From positions 1-7,008 of the forward strand of contig JAUZPC010000143.1 in the NCBI GenBank assembly GCA_030706105.1: a DNA stretch of 7,008 nt, read 5' to 3'. Positions 1-6,477 of the stretch are shown here, piece by piece. The DNA comes from Bacteroidota bacterium (GTDB taxonomy: Bacteria > Bacteroidota > Ignavibacteria > Ignavibacteriales > Ignavibacteriaceae). Made by a program: the position numbers and the translations under genes. Under the pieces are notes generated by a model that saw only the letters and a program-made list of their open reading frames with translations, did no database searches and was not told where the DNA came from. How positions within the stretch are numbered: the first letter of the stretch is position 1; every line of letters starts with the position of its first letter.

Positions 1-910
1 ATAGTAACTTTTTATCATATTTTTTATAAATCCAGTAACTTAATAAACCTGCAAATGGGATAATTATAAATATTATATAATTGTGCATCTGCAAGAAACT
101 TTCTACGTCCTTTAGAAAGAATGGGAATATCATCGCTCCAATAAAGAACAAATAATTTTTTATAATTGCAAAAAAAGAAATATATGCGTGCGCTTCCTGG
201 TTTGTAAAAACATTGTTATTAAAAGAAATAATCCGAAAGGCAATAAATGAAAAAGTTAATATTGCATATGGCATAAAGTCTGACAACGCTTTTTTAATGC
301 CATTTTTTTTATTTAAATAAAATGAGACTAAAAAAATCACAAACGGGAAGCTGAAAGCCATCTCTTTTGACATCAATGCTGCAAGAAAGCTAATAAGAGA
401 TAGAACGCCCCATTGTCCTTTCTTTAAAAATAAAAGAAGTGCAAGGAGATAAAAAGATAAGAAAACTCTTTCAAATAACGCAGTATGCCAAATTACTGCA
501 TAATTGTTTATTGGATGAAGTAAAAAGAATATAGCAGCCCAAAAAGAAATTGCTTTCCTATGGGGAGTCGTTCGGAAAATATATAAACCGGTTAAAAACA
601 ACAGTATCCCATTTATTGCATTTAAAACAGCATTTATTACTCTATAACCCGGAGTATAATACTTTATTGCCAGAGTAATAAATCCAGAGATAACATCCCC
701 GAGCGGGCGATAATACACACCGTCAAATTCCTGTTTACCACACAAAGATATTAAATTATCTACAGTTTTAATTTCAGTACGCTGAATGAATGCAATCTCA
801 TCATTATTGAATGAGACTGTAAAAGAAAAAGAATAGATAATTATACCCGTAAAAAATACAATTAACGCTAAATGGCTTATTCTAAATTCTTTTTCAAAGA
901 CAGATGACAT
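1..910 (-). CDS. GT-C-like membrane glycosyltransferase, N-terminal part (C-terminus off left edge)
   Basis: An open frame of 303 codons without a stop runs from ATG at 910 to the left edge, so only the N-terminal part is visible. The protein is very hydrophobic: a membrane segment at about residues 12-32, others near 96-112, 120-140, 148-162, 168-198, 212-230, 243-264 and 277-294. Features typical of the GT-C fold (PMT, ArnT and TMTC-like enzymes, which use a lipid-phosphate sugar donor) are seen: an acidic pair N36-D37-E38 in the first outer loop, YYRPL at 66-70, HP at 132-133 with E147 after it, and SKE at 181-183. It probably transfers a sugar on the outer face of the inner membrane; donor and acceptor cannot be told. 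TMTC-like members carry C-terminal TPRs, which would lie outside the window. The start is 5 nt after the ribH stop, so the two are probably co-transcribed. No good Shine-Dalgarno precedes it. The family call is by motif only. Confidence 0.72.
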   Translation of the reverse strand, partial: MSSVFEKEFRISHLALIVFFTGIIIYSFSFTVSFNNDEIAFIQRTEIKTVDNLISLCGKQEFDGVYYRPLGDVISGFITLAIKYYTPGYRVINAVLNAINGILLFLTGLYIFRTTPHRKAISFWAAIFFLLHPINNYAVIWHTALFERVFLSFYLLALLLFLKKGQWGVLSLISFLAALMSKEMAFSFPFVIFLVSFYLNKKNGIKKALSDFMPYAILTFSFIAFRIISFNNNVFTNQEAHAYISFFAIIKNYLFFIGAMIFPFFLKDVESFLQMHNYIIFIIIPFAGLLSYWIYKKYDKKLL

Positions 911-915
911 TAAAT

Positions 916-1377
916 TTAATCTATCTTCTTTAATAAGGATATCATTTCTAAAGCAGTTTGAGCACAATCAACTCCCTTATTACTCTCCCCGCCCGATCTT
1001 TCCAATGCTTGTTTAATAGTATTAGTAGTAAGCACACCAAATATAACGGGGACCCCATACTTAAGAGAGGTATTTAAGATACCGTTTGCAGCAGCAGCCG
1101 AGACAAAATCAAAATGGGGAGTCTCACCTTTAATCACTGCCCCCAAACCAATAATTGCATCATACTTTTTAAGAGAAGCAAGTTTCTCGGCAGCTAATGG
1201 AATTTCAAAAGCACCTGGGACCTGATATATTTTTATTTTATCCTCAGATATTTCTTTACTCAAAAGAAAATCCCATGCACCTTTTAATAATTTATCAGTA
1301 ATTATTTCATTGAATCTACTGACAACTATAGCAATATTAATGTCTTTCTCTTCTAAACTGCCTTTAATAATATTCAT
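916..1377 (-). CDS. ribH: 6,7-dimethyl-8-ribityllumazine synthase
   Basis: Condenses 5-amino-6-ribitylamino-uracil with 3,4-dihydroxy-2-butanone 4-phosphate to give 6,7-dimethyl-8-ribityllumazine, the penultimate step of riboflavin synthesis, in the cytoplasm. The 153-residue length is the usual one for the family. Conserved segments occur in order: SRFN at 20-23, GAFEIP at 55-60 (substrate pyrimidine site), GLGAVIKGETPHFDFV at 77-92 with the catalytic H88, PVIFGVLT at 110-117, and R127 with NKG at 133-135 in the phosphate-binding part. No key residue is missing. Family members assemble as pentamers or 60-mer capsids; which applies here cannot be read from the sequence. It is the first gene of a minus-strand unit and is followed after 5 nt by the glycosyltransferase, which is not a riboflavin gene. 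The other rib genes are not in the window. No Shine-Dalgarno is seen before ATG 1377, and no FMN riboswitch is recognisable upstream. Confidence 0.97.
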   Translation of the reverse strand: MNIIKGSLEEKDINIAIVVSRFNEIITDKLLKGAWDFLLSKEISEDKIKIYQVPGAFEIPLAAEKLASLKKYDAIIGLGAVIKGETPHFDFVSAAAANGILNTSLKYGVPVIFGVLTTNTIKQALERSGGESNKGVDCAQTALEMISLLKKID

Positions 1378-1754
1378 AACTTTAATTTTAATTAATAATT
1401 TGTAAAAATACCATTTACATAAGCAAAAAAAAAGACAAGAATGGGCATCTAATTCATACTAAAATGAGATTATTTCCACTAATTTTAGGCAATTGATATT
1501 CCTGATAAAGAGAATCCTTTTACAAAAAATGAAATTCAATTATCCCGTCCATTCATTTTAATTGACTTTTTTTTATCTTTGCTGTCTGAAAATATAGTTT
1601 TATCTGGAACAATATTTGCGACAATAGAAATGGATCAGTAAGCGATCAGATAAGATATGTGAAATATTCGCTGTCCGGTTTACTTGATAATGTTTATTAT
1701 AGCATTCTTACTAATTAACAGTTATAGACAAAATTTCTAGGTCTGAAGGTAATA
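1378..1754. other. 377-bp divergent intergenic region
   Basis: Separates ribH (minus) from hydF (plus), so it must hold promoters for both. It is strongly AT-rich with short A and T runs. No open frame of useful length, RNA gene or terminator is seen. Weak elements: an inverted repeat TGTAAA-N7-TTTACA at 1401-1419, 24 nt upstream of the ribH start; TATCTTTG at 1574-1581, which fits the Bacteroidota -7 consensus TAnnTTTG but has no TTG about 19 nt before it; and TTGATA at 1684-1689 without a convincing -10 at the usual distance. A near-direct repeat of GATCAG occurs around 1633-1651. None of these is strong enough to be called a promoter. Confidence 0.6.
1745..1749 (+). promoter_or_regulatory. 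Ribosome binding site of hydF
   Basis: GAAGG lies 5 nt before the first ATG (1755) and 8 nt before the second, adjacent ATG (1758). The 8-nt distance is the more usual one, so the true first residue may be the second Met; the products differ by a single residue. Confidence 0.55.
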
Positions 1755-2975
1755 ATGATGAATGACAATCTGCCGTCTGAGCTAAAGCACATTGTGTTTA
1801 TTGGGAGAAAGAATGTTGGAAAATCTGCCTTAATAAATGCTTTCGCAGGTCAAGATCTGTCAATTGTTAGTGATGTTCCGGGCACCACAACAGATCCGGT
1901 GAAAAAATTAATTGAACTTTTACCTTATGGAGCTGTAGTATTGGTAGATACCGCAGGCATCGATAACATAAACGATTTAGGCGGTAAAAGAATAAGTAAA
2001 ACGATGAAAATTCTTTCTTCTGCGAATTTTGCCATTGTCGTTTTAGACGCAAGGGAAAGACTTTCAAAAGAAGAAATTGAACTTTTTGTTTATTTAAATA
2101 AAATAAAACTGCCTTTTGTAATTGCCGTAAATAAAATTGAATATGGAATAAATCCAGATTTATTAAGAGATATCAAGGAATTAAAAGCTATTCACTTTGA
2201 AATTTCTGTTAAAGAGGAAGTGGGCCTTGATATTCTAAAGTCCAAGATAATACGTTTGTTACCATACAATAAAGAGACACCTTTAATAAAAGATCTGGTT
2301 AAGCAAGGTGATATAATTATATTTGTAGTACCGCAGGAATTAGAGACTCCGGAGGGCGGTCTTATTCCCCCTCAAATTCAGGCAGTTAAAGAAGCTCTTG
2401 ACAAACAGACTATTGTTATTGTAACTAAAGAAAGCGAATTACAGTCTGCACTAAACAAGCTCTCAGTTCAGCCTAGTTTAGTGGTTTCAGACAGTAGAAC
2501 AATTATACGAGTTTTAAATGAAGTTCCGGAAGGCATTAAGCTTACTACTTTTTCTATCTTATTAGCCAGACAGAAAGGTGATTTAAGCTCGTTTATTCAA
2601 GGTCTGAAGCAAGTTGATAAACTTCAAAATGGAGATAAAATTCTGATTGCCGAAGCTTGTCTGGAACATCCTTTGGGAGATGACATTGGCAGAATTAAAA
2701 TACCAATGTGGCTGAAACAATACACAAAAAAAGACTTGGATATAGAGGTTAAATCCGGAGCGGAACTCCCGGACAATTTGGCTGATTATCGTTTAATTAT
2801 ACATTGCGGCGGATGCATGCTGGCAAGGAGTACTATGATTTCCAGATTAAAATTAGCTGCCCTGATGGATATTCCGGTGGTTAATTATGGTATCTTAATT
2901 TCATACATTCACGGCGCAATCCCAAGAGCTTTATTACCTTTTAAAGAGGCCATAAACGCTTTTAATAATTACTAA
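1755..2975 (+). CDS. hydF: [FeFe]-hydrogenase H-cluster maturation GTPase HydF
   Basis: HydF is the scaffold on which the 2Fe subcluster made by HydE and HydG is assembled before transfer to apo-hydrogenase. The 406 aa match the family length. The N-terminal GTPase domain shows G1 GRKNVGKS at 17-24, G2 TTT at 44-46, G3 DTAG at 65-68, G4 NKIE at 126-129 and a G5-like SVK at 151-153. A middle dimerisation domain follows, with the family segment GLIPPQIQAVKEALD at 202-216. The C-terminal cluster domain has C302, then DDIGRIKIP at 309-317, HCGGC at 350-354, and NYGILISYIHG at 377-387. C302, C351 and C354 are the three cysteine ligands expected. Two deviations: the usual CxH is C302-L-E304-H305, and G4 ends in Glu instead of the usual Asp. 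The hydrogenase, hydE and hydG are not in the window, so they must be elsewhere. The downstream unknown gene begins 34 nt after the stop. Confidence 0.95.
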   Translation: MMNDNLPSELKHIVFIGRKNVGKSALINAFAGQDLSIVSDVPGTTTDPVKKLIELLPYGAVVLVDTAGIDNINDLGGKRISKTMKILSSANFAIVVLDARERLSKEEIELFVYLNKIKLPFVIAVNKIEYGINPDLLRDIKELKAIHFEISVKEEVGLDILKSKIIRLLPYNKETPLIKDLVKQGDIIIFVVPQELETPEGGLIPPQIQAVKEALDKQTIVIVTKESELQSALNKLSVQPSLVVSDSRTIIRVLNEVPEGIKLTTFSILLARQKGDLSSFIQGLKQVDKLQNGDKILIAEACLEHPLGDDIGRIKIPMWLKQYTKKDLDIEVKSGAELPDNLADYRLIIHCGGCMLARSTMISRLKLAALMDIPVVNYGILISYIHGAIPRALLPFKEAINAFNNY

Positions 2976-2993
2976 TTTTTATCAATATAATTT

Positions 2994-2999
2994 AGGAAG
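2994..2999 (+). promoter_or_regulatory. Ribosome binding site that fixes a TTG start
   Basis: AGGAAG ends 10 nt before TTG at 3010. The next in-frame Met is codon 44, so without this site the gene would lose its N-terminal third. The site supports the TTG start. Confidence 0.6.
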
Positions 3000-3009
3000 T
3001 GAGCAGTAC

Positions 3010-3441
3010 TTGACAGAAAAAGAGTTTATACAAAAATGGGCTCAAAAGATTTACGATGAAGAAATAATTGTTTTCCCTTTTGAAAAAGCCGACGGAAGCA
3101 CATATACTGAAGAAATACATTTGCCCCAAAAAAATCTTATGATCGGAAGCAGTTTCTTTGATAATTACGAAATTATTACCCCGCTAGGGGATACTGTATA
3201 TCAGGCAGAAGACTATGACCAGGCAAAATTTATTGTCTATGCCAGCAGAACCAGGCCTGAAAGTATATCAATTCCTTTAAACAAGAATCAGGTTAAGGAA
3301 ATACTTACCACCTATGAAGCACAAGTAGATACTCTGTTTAAAAATATCTTAAAAGATTTTAGAAGAGAATTACCTCAGGGTATTGACGGAACAGAAACAG
3401 CAAACAGTGTTTTTAGGCTGGCAAATATTGTAAGATACTAA
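3010..3441 (+). CDS. Conserved-looking protein of unknown function, TTG start
   Basis: I do not recognise the family. The 143-residue product has no signal peptide, no membrane segment and no cysteine, and is rich in charged residues, so a soluble cytoplasmic protein is likely. Visible parts: an acidic N-terminal helix (about 3-18), a beta-rich middle (19-90) with DGSTYTEE at 28-35 and DNYEIITPLGDTVYQAEDYDQA at 51-72 (repeated Tyr and acidic residues), and a C-terminal helical part (92-121) followed by LPQGIDGTETANSVFRLANIVRY. Codon use and composition resemble its neighbours, which supports a real gene. It lies 34 nt after hydF on the same strand with no terminator in between, and a terminator follows it, so the two probably form one transcript. 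A link to hydrogenase maturation is only a guess from position. The start is TTG at 3010, supported by AGGAAG upstream. Confidence 0.8.
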   Translation: MTEKEFIQKWAQKIYDEEIIVFPFEKADGSTYTEEIHLPQKNLMIGSSFFDNYEIITPLGDTVYQAEDYDQAKFIVYASRTRPESISIPLNKNQVKEILTTYEAQVDTLFKNILKDFRRELPQGIDGTETANSVFRLANIVRY

Positions 3442-3530
3442 CCAACTCAATTGCTTTTGTAATTTGAAACCCGGTTAAGTCAGTTCTATTAGAGCTACAA
3501 CTTGTCTTTTCAATCTTTATTGGATAATTA

Positions 3531-3568
3531 AAGAAAAAGCCCGTAAACAACTTACGGGCCTTTTTCTT
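3531..3568. terminator. Bidirectional rho-independent terminator
   Basis: GCCCGTAA (3539-3546) pairs with TTACGGGC (3552-3559) around the loop ACAAC. An A-rich left flank (3531-3538) is complementary to the T-rich right flank (3561-3568) with one bulged C at 3560, so a T-tract follows the hairpin on either strand. It lies between the end of the unknown gene at 3441 and the convergent DHS-like gene ending at 3584, and can serve both. The remaining sequence from 3442 to 3530 shows nothing else. Confidence 0.9.
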
Positions 3569-3583
3569 ATAATAAAGTTTTAG

Positions 3584-4627
3584 CTAATTATTTACTGTTT
3601 CTTTTAGAAAAATTTTCTGCAATTCTCTCGGTTTTCTGTCTTTGCCTGCCCCTTTATGGTAAGCATAACCGGCAATTAGAGGCATTGCTATAGTAGCTTC
3701 GGCATAAACCATTTGCTCATAAGTAGTTTCAACCTTGCCCCATGAAGATGCTTCTTTTAAAGTAGAACTCGAAAGTGCTCCGTCTCTAACATCCGCAACA
3801 GTTATTTGGACAGCATACTTATGCATTGCAGCTTCACCGTCTAAGATATCAGCAGCTACCACAATATCCTGAGTAAAGTTTTTAGGTACGCCGCCGCCAA
3901 TCATAAAGATTCCGGTCTCTTTTGCAAATTGTTTAACCTTGGTAAGTTCAAGAAAATCCATAGCAGAATCGATCGAAACGTGACTTACTGGATTTTTTGT
4001 CTGATGCTGAATAAAGCCGAATCCTGCCGAGCAGTCTGAAAATGCAGGTACAAAGATTGGAATATTCTTTTTATATGCTGTATATACGACGGAGTCATCA
4101 ACTTTTGGCCCGCCGTTTTTATCTAAATACTTACCCATTTCATAAATAATCTCACGTGAAGAATAAGGACGATGTTCTAAAGATTCTATGATCTCAAACA
4201 TTGTATCATCGCAGACTCTTAATTCATCTTCATCAATAAACGTATCATAAATTCTATCAATTGCTAATTCTCTTAATACATTATCATCACTTTGAGGAGT
4301 ACCGATATAGTGTTTAAATCCTAATGCCTCAAAGAAATCCTGGTCAACCATTAAAGCACCGGTGGAAACAATTGCATCAACCATATTATTATTAATCAAA
4401 TCAAAAACAACTTTTTTTAGTCCTGCACTAAAAATACTGCCGGCCAATGTAAGTATAACTCCGCATTTTTCATCTCTAACCATCATTTCAAAAATCTGGG
4501 CTGCACGGTTAAGATCCCTGGCAGAAAAAGCCATCTTAGCCATAGCATCTACCATAGGAACTACATTGTATTTTTTTATATCAATATGTTCAATAACATC
4601 TTTTAAGAAATCTTTTTTATTGGGCAT
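3584..4627 (-). CDS. Deoxyhypusine-synthase-family protein (probable polyamine aminobutyl-transferase)
   Basis: NAD-dependent enzymes of this family cleave spermidine and move its aminobutyl group to a lysine enzyme intermediate, then to eIF5A (DHS) or putrescine (homospermidine synthase). I set the start at ATG 4627 (347 aa): AAGGAG ends 5 nt before it, whereas a 12-codon longer frame from 4663 has no ribosome binding site. Family segments: LTLAGSIFSAGL at 59-70, STGALMVDQD at 88-97, PIFVPAFSDCSAG at 190-202, IGGGVPKNF at 243-251, and KEASSWGK at 291-298 with the expected catalytic K298, W296 and E292. By-eye alignment to remembered human DHS shows D243 as F203, H288 as N250 and D316 as L285, so the spermidine pocket differs. 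Bacteria normally lack eIF5A, hence a polyamine product such as homospermidine is the better guess; the acceptor is unknown. It stands alone between a terminator and its own promoter. Confidence 0.9.
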   Translation of the reverse strand: MPNKKDFLKDVIEHIDIKKYNVVPMVDAMAKMAFSARDLNRAAQIFEMMVRDEKCGVILTLAGSIFSAGLKKVVFDLINNNMVDAIVSTGALMVDQDFFEALGFKHYIGTPQSDDNVLRELAIDRIYDTFIDEDELRVCDDTMFEIIESLEHRPYSSREIIYEMGKYLDKNGGPKVDDSVVYTAYKKNIPIFVPAFSDCSAGFGFIQHQTKNPVSHVSIDSAMDFLELTKVKQFAKETGIFMIGGGVPKNFTQDIVVAADILDGEAAMHKYAVQITVADVRDGALSSSTLKEASSWGKVETTYEQMVYAEATIAMPLIAGYAYHKGAGKDRKPRELQKIFLKETVNN

Positions 4628-4632
4628 TTTAT

Positions 4633-4638
4633 CTCCTT
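4633..4638 (-). promoter_or_regulatory. Ribosome binding site of the DHS-like gene
   Basis: AAGGAG on the minus strand, 5 nt before ATG 4627. It is the strongest Shine-Dalgarno in the window and settles the start of the DHS-like gene against the upstream ATG at 4663. Confidence 0.85.
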
Positions 4639-4698
4639 GTATTTTGCATTTTAATAAGCCCAAAGATAATAATAATTAACAAAAAATGATGTACTATA

Positions 4699-4727
4699 AT
4701 TATGAGACCGGTTTAATTACCGGTCAA
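4699..4727 (-). promoter_or_regulatory. Sigma70-like promoter of the DHS-like gene
   Basis: On the minus strand TTGACC (4727-4722) is followed after exactly 17 nt by CATAAT (4704-4699); each hexamer differs by one base from the consensus. Transcription would start near 4692, giving a leader of about 65 nt. An alternative is the Bacteroidota-type -7 box TATCTTTG at 4668-4661, which lacks a TTG at the proper distance. If that one is used, the leader is under 35 nt. Either choice makes the ATG at 4663 an unlikely start. Confidence 0.55.
4706..4725. promoter_or_regulatory. Perfect palindrome in the promoter spacer, candidate operator
   Basis: GACCGGT and ACCGGTC form perfect 7-bp arms around TTAATT (20 bp in all). 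There is no T-tract and no gene end nearby, so it is not a terminator. It fills the spacer of the minus-strand promoter and covers four bases of its -35 hexamer, the place expected for a repressor site. It is about 55 bp upstream of the weak candidate promoter for the divergent permease, so it could affect both genes. The regulator is not in the window. Confidence 0.5.
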
Positions 4728-4779
4728 ATTATCTATCAGGAAATCTTTAAATGCAAACAAATCAAAATTTTTCTTAATT

Positions 4780-4807
4780 TTGTTTTATTAATAATCAAAA
4801 ATATTTA
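4780..4807 (+). promoter_or_regulatory. Weak candidate promoter of the permease gene
   Basis: TTGTTT (4780-4785) and TATTTA (4802-4807) are separated by 16 nt. Read in the Bacteroidota manner, this is TTG, 19 nt, then TATTTAC, a partial match to TAnnTTTG. The region is very AT-rich, so chance matches are likely. The weak ribosome binding site CAGG (4817-4820) lies 7 nt before ATG 4828. Confidence 0.3.
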
Positions 4808-4827
4808 CTTTATATACAGGCAATTAG

Positions 4828-6420
4828 ATGCAAGACTCAGCTTTTAAATACCGTTGGTTCGTAAAAGAGGATTTTAACGGATTCTTCGGTTTAATGTTTG
4901 ATAATATTACTGTAATGTCCTTTCTTAGCGGGCTTCTTATTTTTGTATTCCAATATCCGGCAGAAATTGTATATTCCAAAATGCTGCCCGGCACAGCTTT
5001 AGGTGTTTTAGTAGGCGACGTTATTTATACTATTATGGCATTTAAATTGGCTAAGCGAACAAAGAATAACAATGTTACCGCCATGCCGCTCGGACTTGAT
5101 ACCCCATCAACAATTGGTATTACTTTAACTGTTCTTGGACCCGCGTTTATTTACTTAAAAGGAAAGGGTATGAGTCCTTCTGATGCCGCTATGATGACAT
5201 GGTACATCGGTATGGCTACAATGGTGCTTATTGGAATTATAAAATTGATTTTTTCTTTTATTGGCGGCTGGATTCAAAAAATTGTTCCTCAGGCAGGTCT
5301 CTTGGGTAGTTTGGCAGGTATTGGATTGGCATTAATCGGTTTTGTACCTTTAGTCGATGTTTTCGGAATGCCGGTTATTGGGCTGCTTTCTCTTGGGTTA
5401 ATTCTTTACACGCTTGTTGCAAAAATTGACCTGCCAAAGAAATTTCCCGGTGTTTTTGCAGCTATTCTTTTCGGAACTATTTTGTACTATATATTAGCCC
5501 CGTTAAATTTATTAGGGGTTCCTTTTTCGCCTCCATCTTCCCCCTTACATTTTGGATTTCCTATTCCTACTTTAGGGTTTATTAATGGTTTTGGGGAGGC
5601 GCTAAGATACCTGCCAATTGCTTTTCCTTTTGCCATATTAACAATTGTGGGTGGTATAAACACAACAGAAAGTGCAAAAGTTGCCGGAGATGACTACAAT
5701 ACAAGGAACATTTTATTAACAGAAGCTATTTCTACATTGATTGCAGGAATATTTGGCGGTGTTGCACAGACTACCCCTTATATTGGACAACCTGCATATA
5801 AAGAGATGGGCAGCAGAGCAGGATATACTCTTTTAACAGGTGTGTTTATCGGCCTGGGCGGGATTTTGGGTTATACTTCCTTTATTATTGAATTGATTCC
5901 GCGAGCTATTTTAGCACCTATCCTAATATTTGTTGCATTAGATATAATTGTACAGGCATTTATTGCAAGCCCTAAAAAGCATGCTCCGGCTGTTGCCTTT
6001 GCATTCTTCCCAATTGTAGCGCGCTTGCTGCAAATTAAGCTCTCCAACACAGATTGGGTACCGTTAGAAAATTTTAACAAAGCTATAGTTGCCACCGGTA
6101 AAAGTTTACCGGAAATGTTAGTTACCGTAGCGCTTGGAAACGGATTTATATTAACAGCCATGCTCTGGGGTGGATTTTTGGCTACAATGATTGATAGGCA
6201 GCTTAAAAAGTGTTCTGCTTTTTTGGTACTGATAGCAGTATTAACTTTCTTTGGGTTAATACACTCAGCATTACCTGAAGGCAGTATGTATTTACCATGG
6301 ACGTTACCCATAAGCTTGCAGGCTGTGCCCTACCAATTTACAGCGGGTTATTTAGTCCTTGCATTGATGATCTTTGGTTTATCTTACACAATTAAGGGAC
6401 AAGAAGTAATACCCGGTTAA
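4828..6420 (+). CDS. NCS2-family permease, AzgA-like (nucleobase transporter-like)
   Basis: A 530-residue inner-membrane protein with about 12-14 hydrophobic segments (for example 23-42, 53-73, 124-146, 155-177, 182-200, 207-228, 259-278, 331-349, 355-380, 428-456, 463-482, 500-522). The NCS2 fold imports purines, pyrimidines or related bases with protons or Na+. Matching signs are the N-terminal segment DFNGFFGLMFDNI at 15-27, AMPLGLDTPS at 85-94 (the TM3 half-helix), YLPIAFPFAILTIVGGINTTESA at 261-283 as TM8 with acidic E281, and FGGVAQTTPYIGQPAY at 309-324 as the TM10 half-helix. At the position where AzgA proteins carry a TM10 glutamate (TTxYIE), this one has G320 followed by Q321. It is longer than typical AzgA proteins (about 430-480 aa), with a longer loop at about 404-428 and an extended C-terminal membrane part. 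Substrate is therefore uncertain. It is monocistronic, divergent from the DHS-like gene, and closed by a strong terminator 8 bp after its stop. Confidence 0.85.
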   Translation: MQDSAFKYRWFVKEDFNGFFGLMFDNITVMSFLSGLLIFVFQYPAEIVYSKMLPGTALGVLVGDVIYTIMAFKLAKRTKNNNVTAMPLGLDTPSTIGITLTVLGPAFIYLKGKGMSPSDAAMMTWYIGMATMVLIGIIKLIFSFIGGWIQKIVPQAGLLGSLAGIGLALIGFVPLVDVFGMPVIGLLSLGLILYTLVAKIDLPKKFPGVFAAILFGTILYYILAPLNLLGVPFSPPSSPLHFGFPIPTLGFINGFGEALRYLPIAFPFAILTIVGGINTTESAKVAGDDYNTRNILLTEAISTLIAGIFGGVAQTTPYIGQPAYKEMGSRAGYTLLTGVFIGLGGILGYTSFIIELIPRAILAPILIFVALDIIVQAFIASPKKHAPAVAFAFFPIVARLLQIKLSNTDWVPLENFNKAIVATGKSLPEMLVTVALGNGFILTAMLWGGFLATMIDRQLKKCSAFLVLIAVLTFFGLIHSALPEGSMYLPWTLPISLQAVPYQFTAGYLVLALMIFGLSYTIKGQEVIPG

Positions 6421-6428
6421 AATTTTAT

Positions 6429-6462
6429 AAAAAAAGCCCCTCGTGTAAGAGGGGCTTTTTTT
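6429..6462. terminator. Bidirectional rho-independent terminator
   Basis: A perfect 14-bp stem, 6429-6442 with 6449-6462, around the loop GTGTAA. The core AGCCCCTC/GAGGGGCT is flanked by an A-run on the left and a T-run on the right, so it works on both strands. It lies between the permease stop at 6420 and the hppA stop at 6478. Confidence 0.95.
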
Positions 6463-6477
6463 TATTATATAAAAGAA

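Noticed and set aside
1378..1754. FMN riboswitch upstream of ribH
   Set aside because: Looked for on both strands; the conserved G-rich blocks of the FMN aptamer are absent in this AT-rich stretch.
1867..2067. Minus-strand open frame of 66 codons inside hydF
   Set aside because: It is antisense to the GTPase domain of hydF, resembles no protein and has no ribosome binding site.
4628..4663. A 12-codon N-terminal extension of the DHS-like protein
   Set aside because: No ribosome binding site precedes ATG 4663, while AAGGAG stands 5 nt before ATG 4627; the extension would translate through the ribosome binding site.
4362..4679. Plus-strand open frame of 105 codons
   Set aside because: It is antisense to the start of the DHS-like gene, whose family motifs are clear; the hydrophobic look comes from the complementary codons.
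5871..6311. Minus-strand open frame of 146 codons
   Set aside because: It is antisense to the permease, which has strong family and membrane features over the same stretch.
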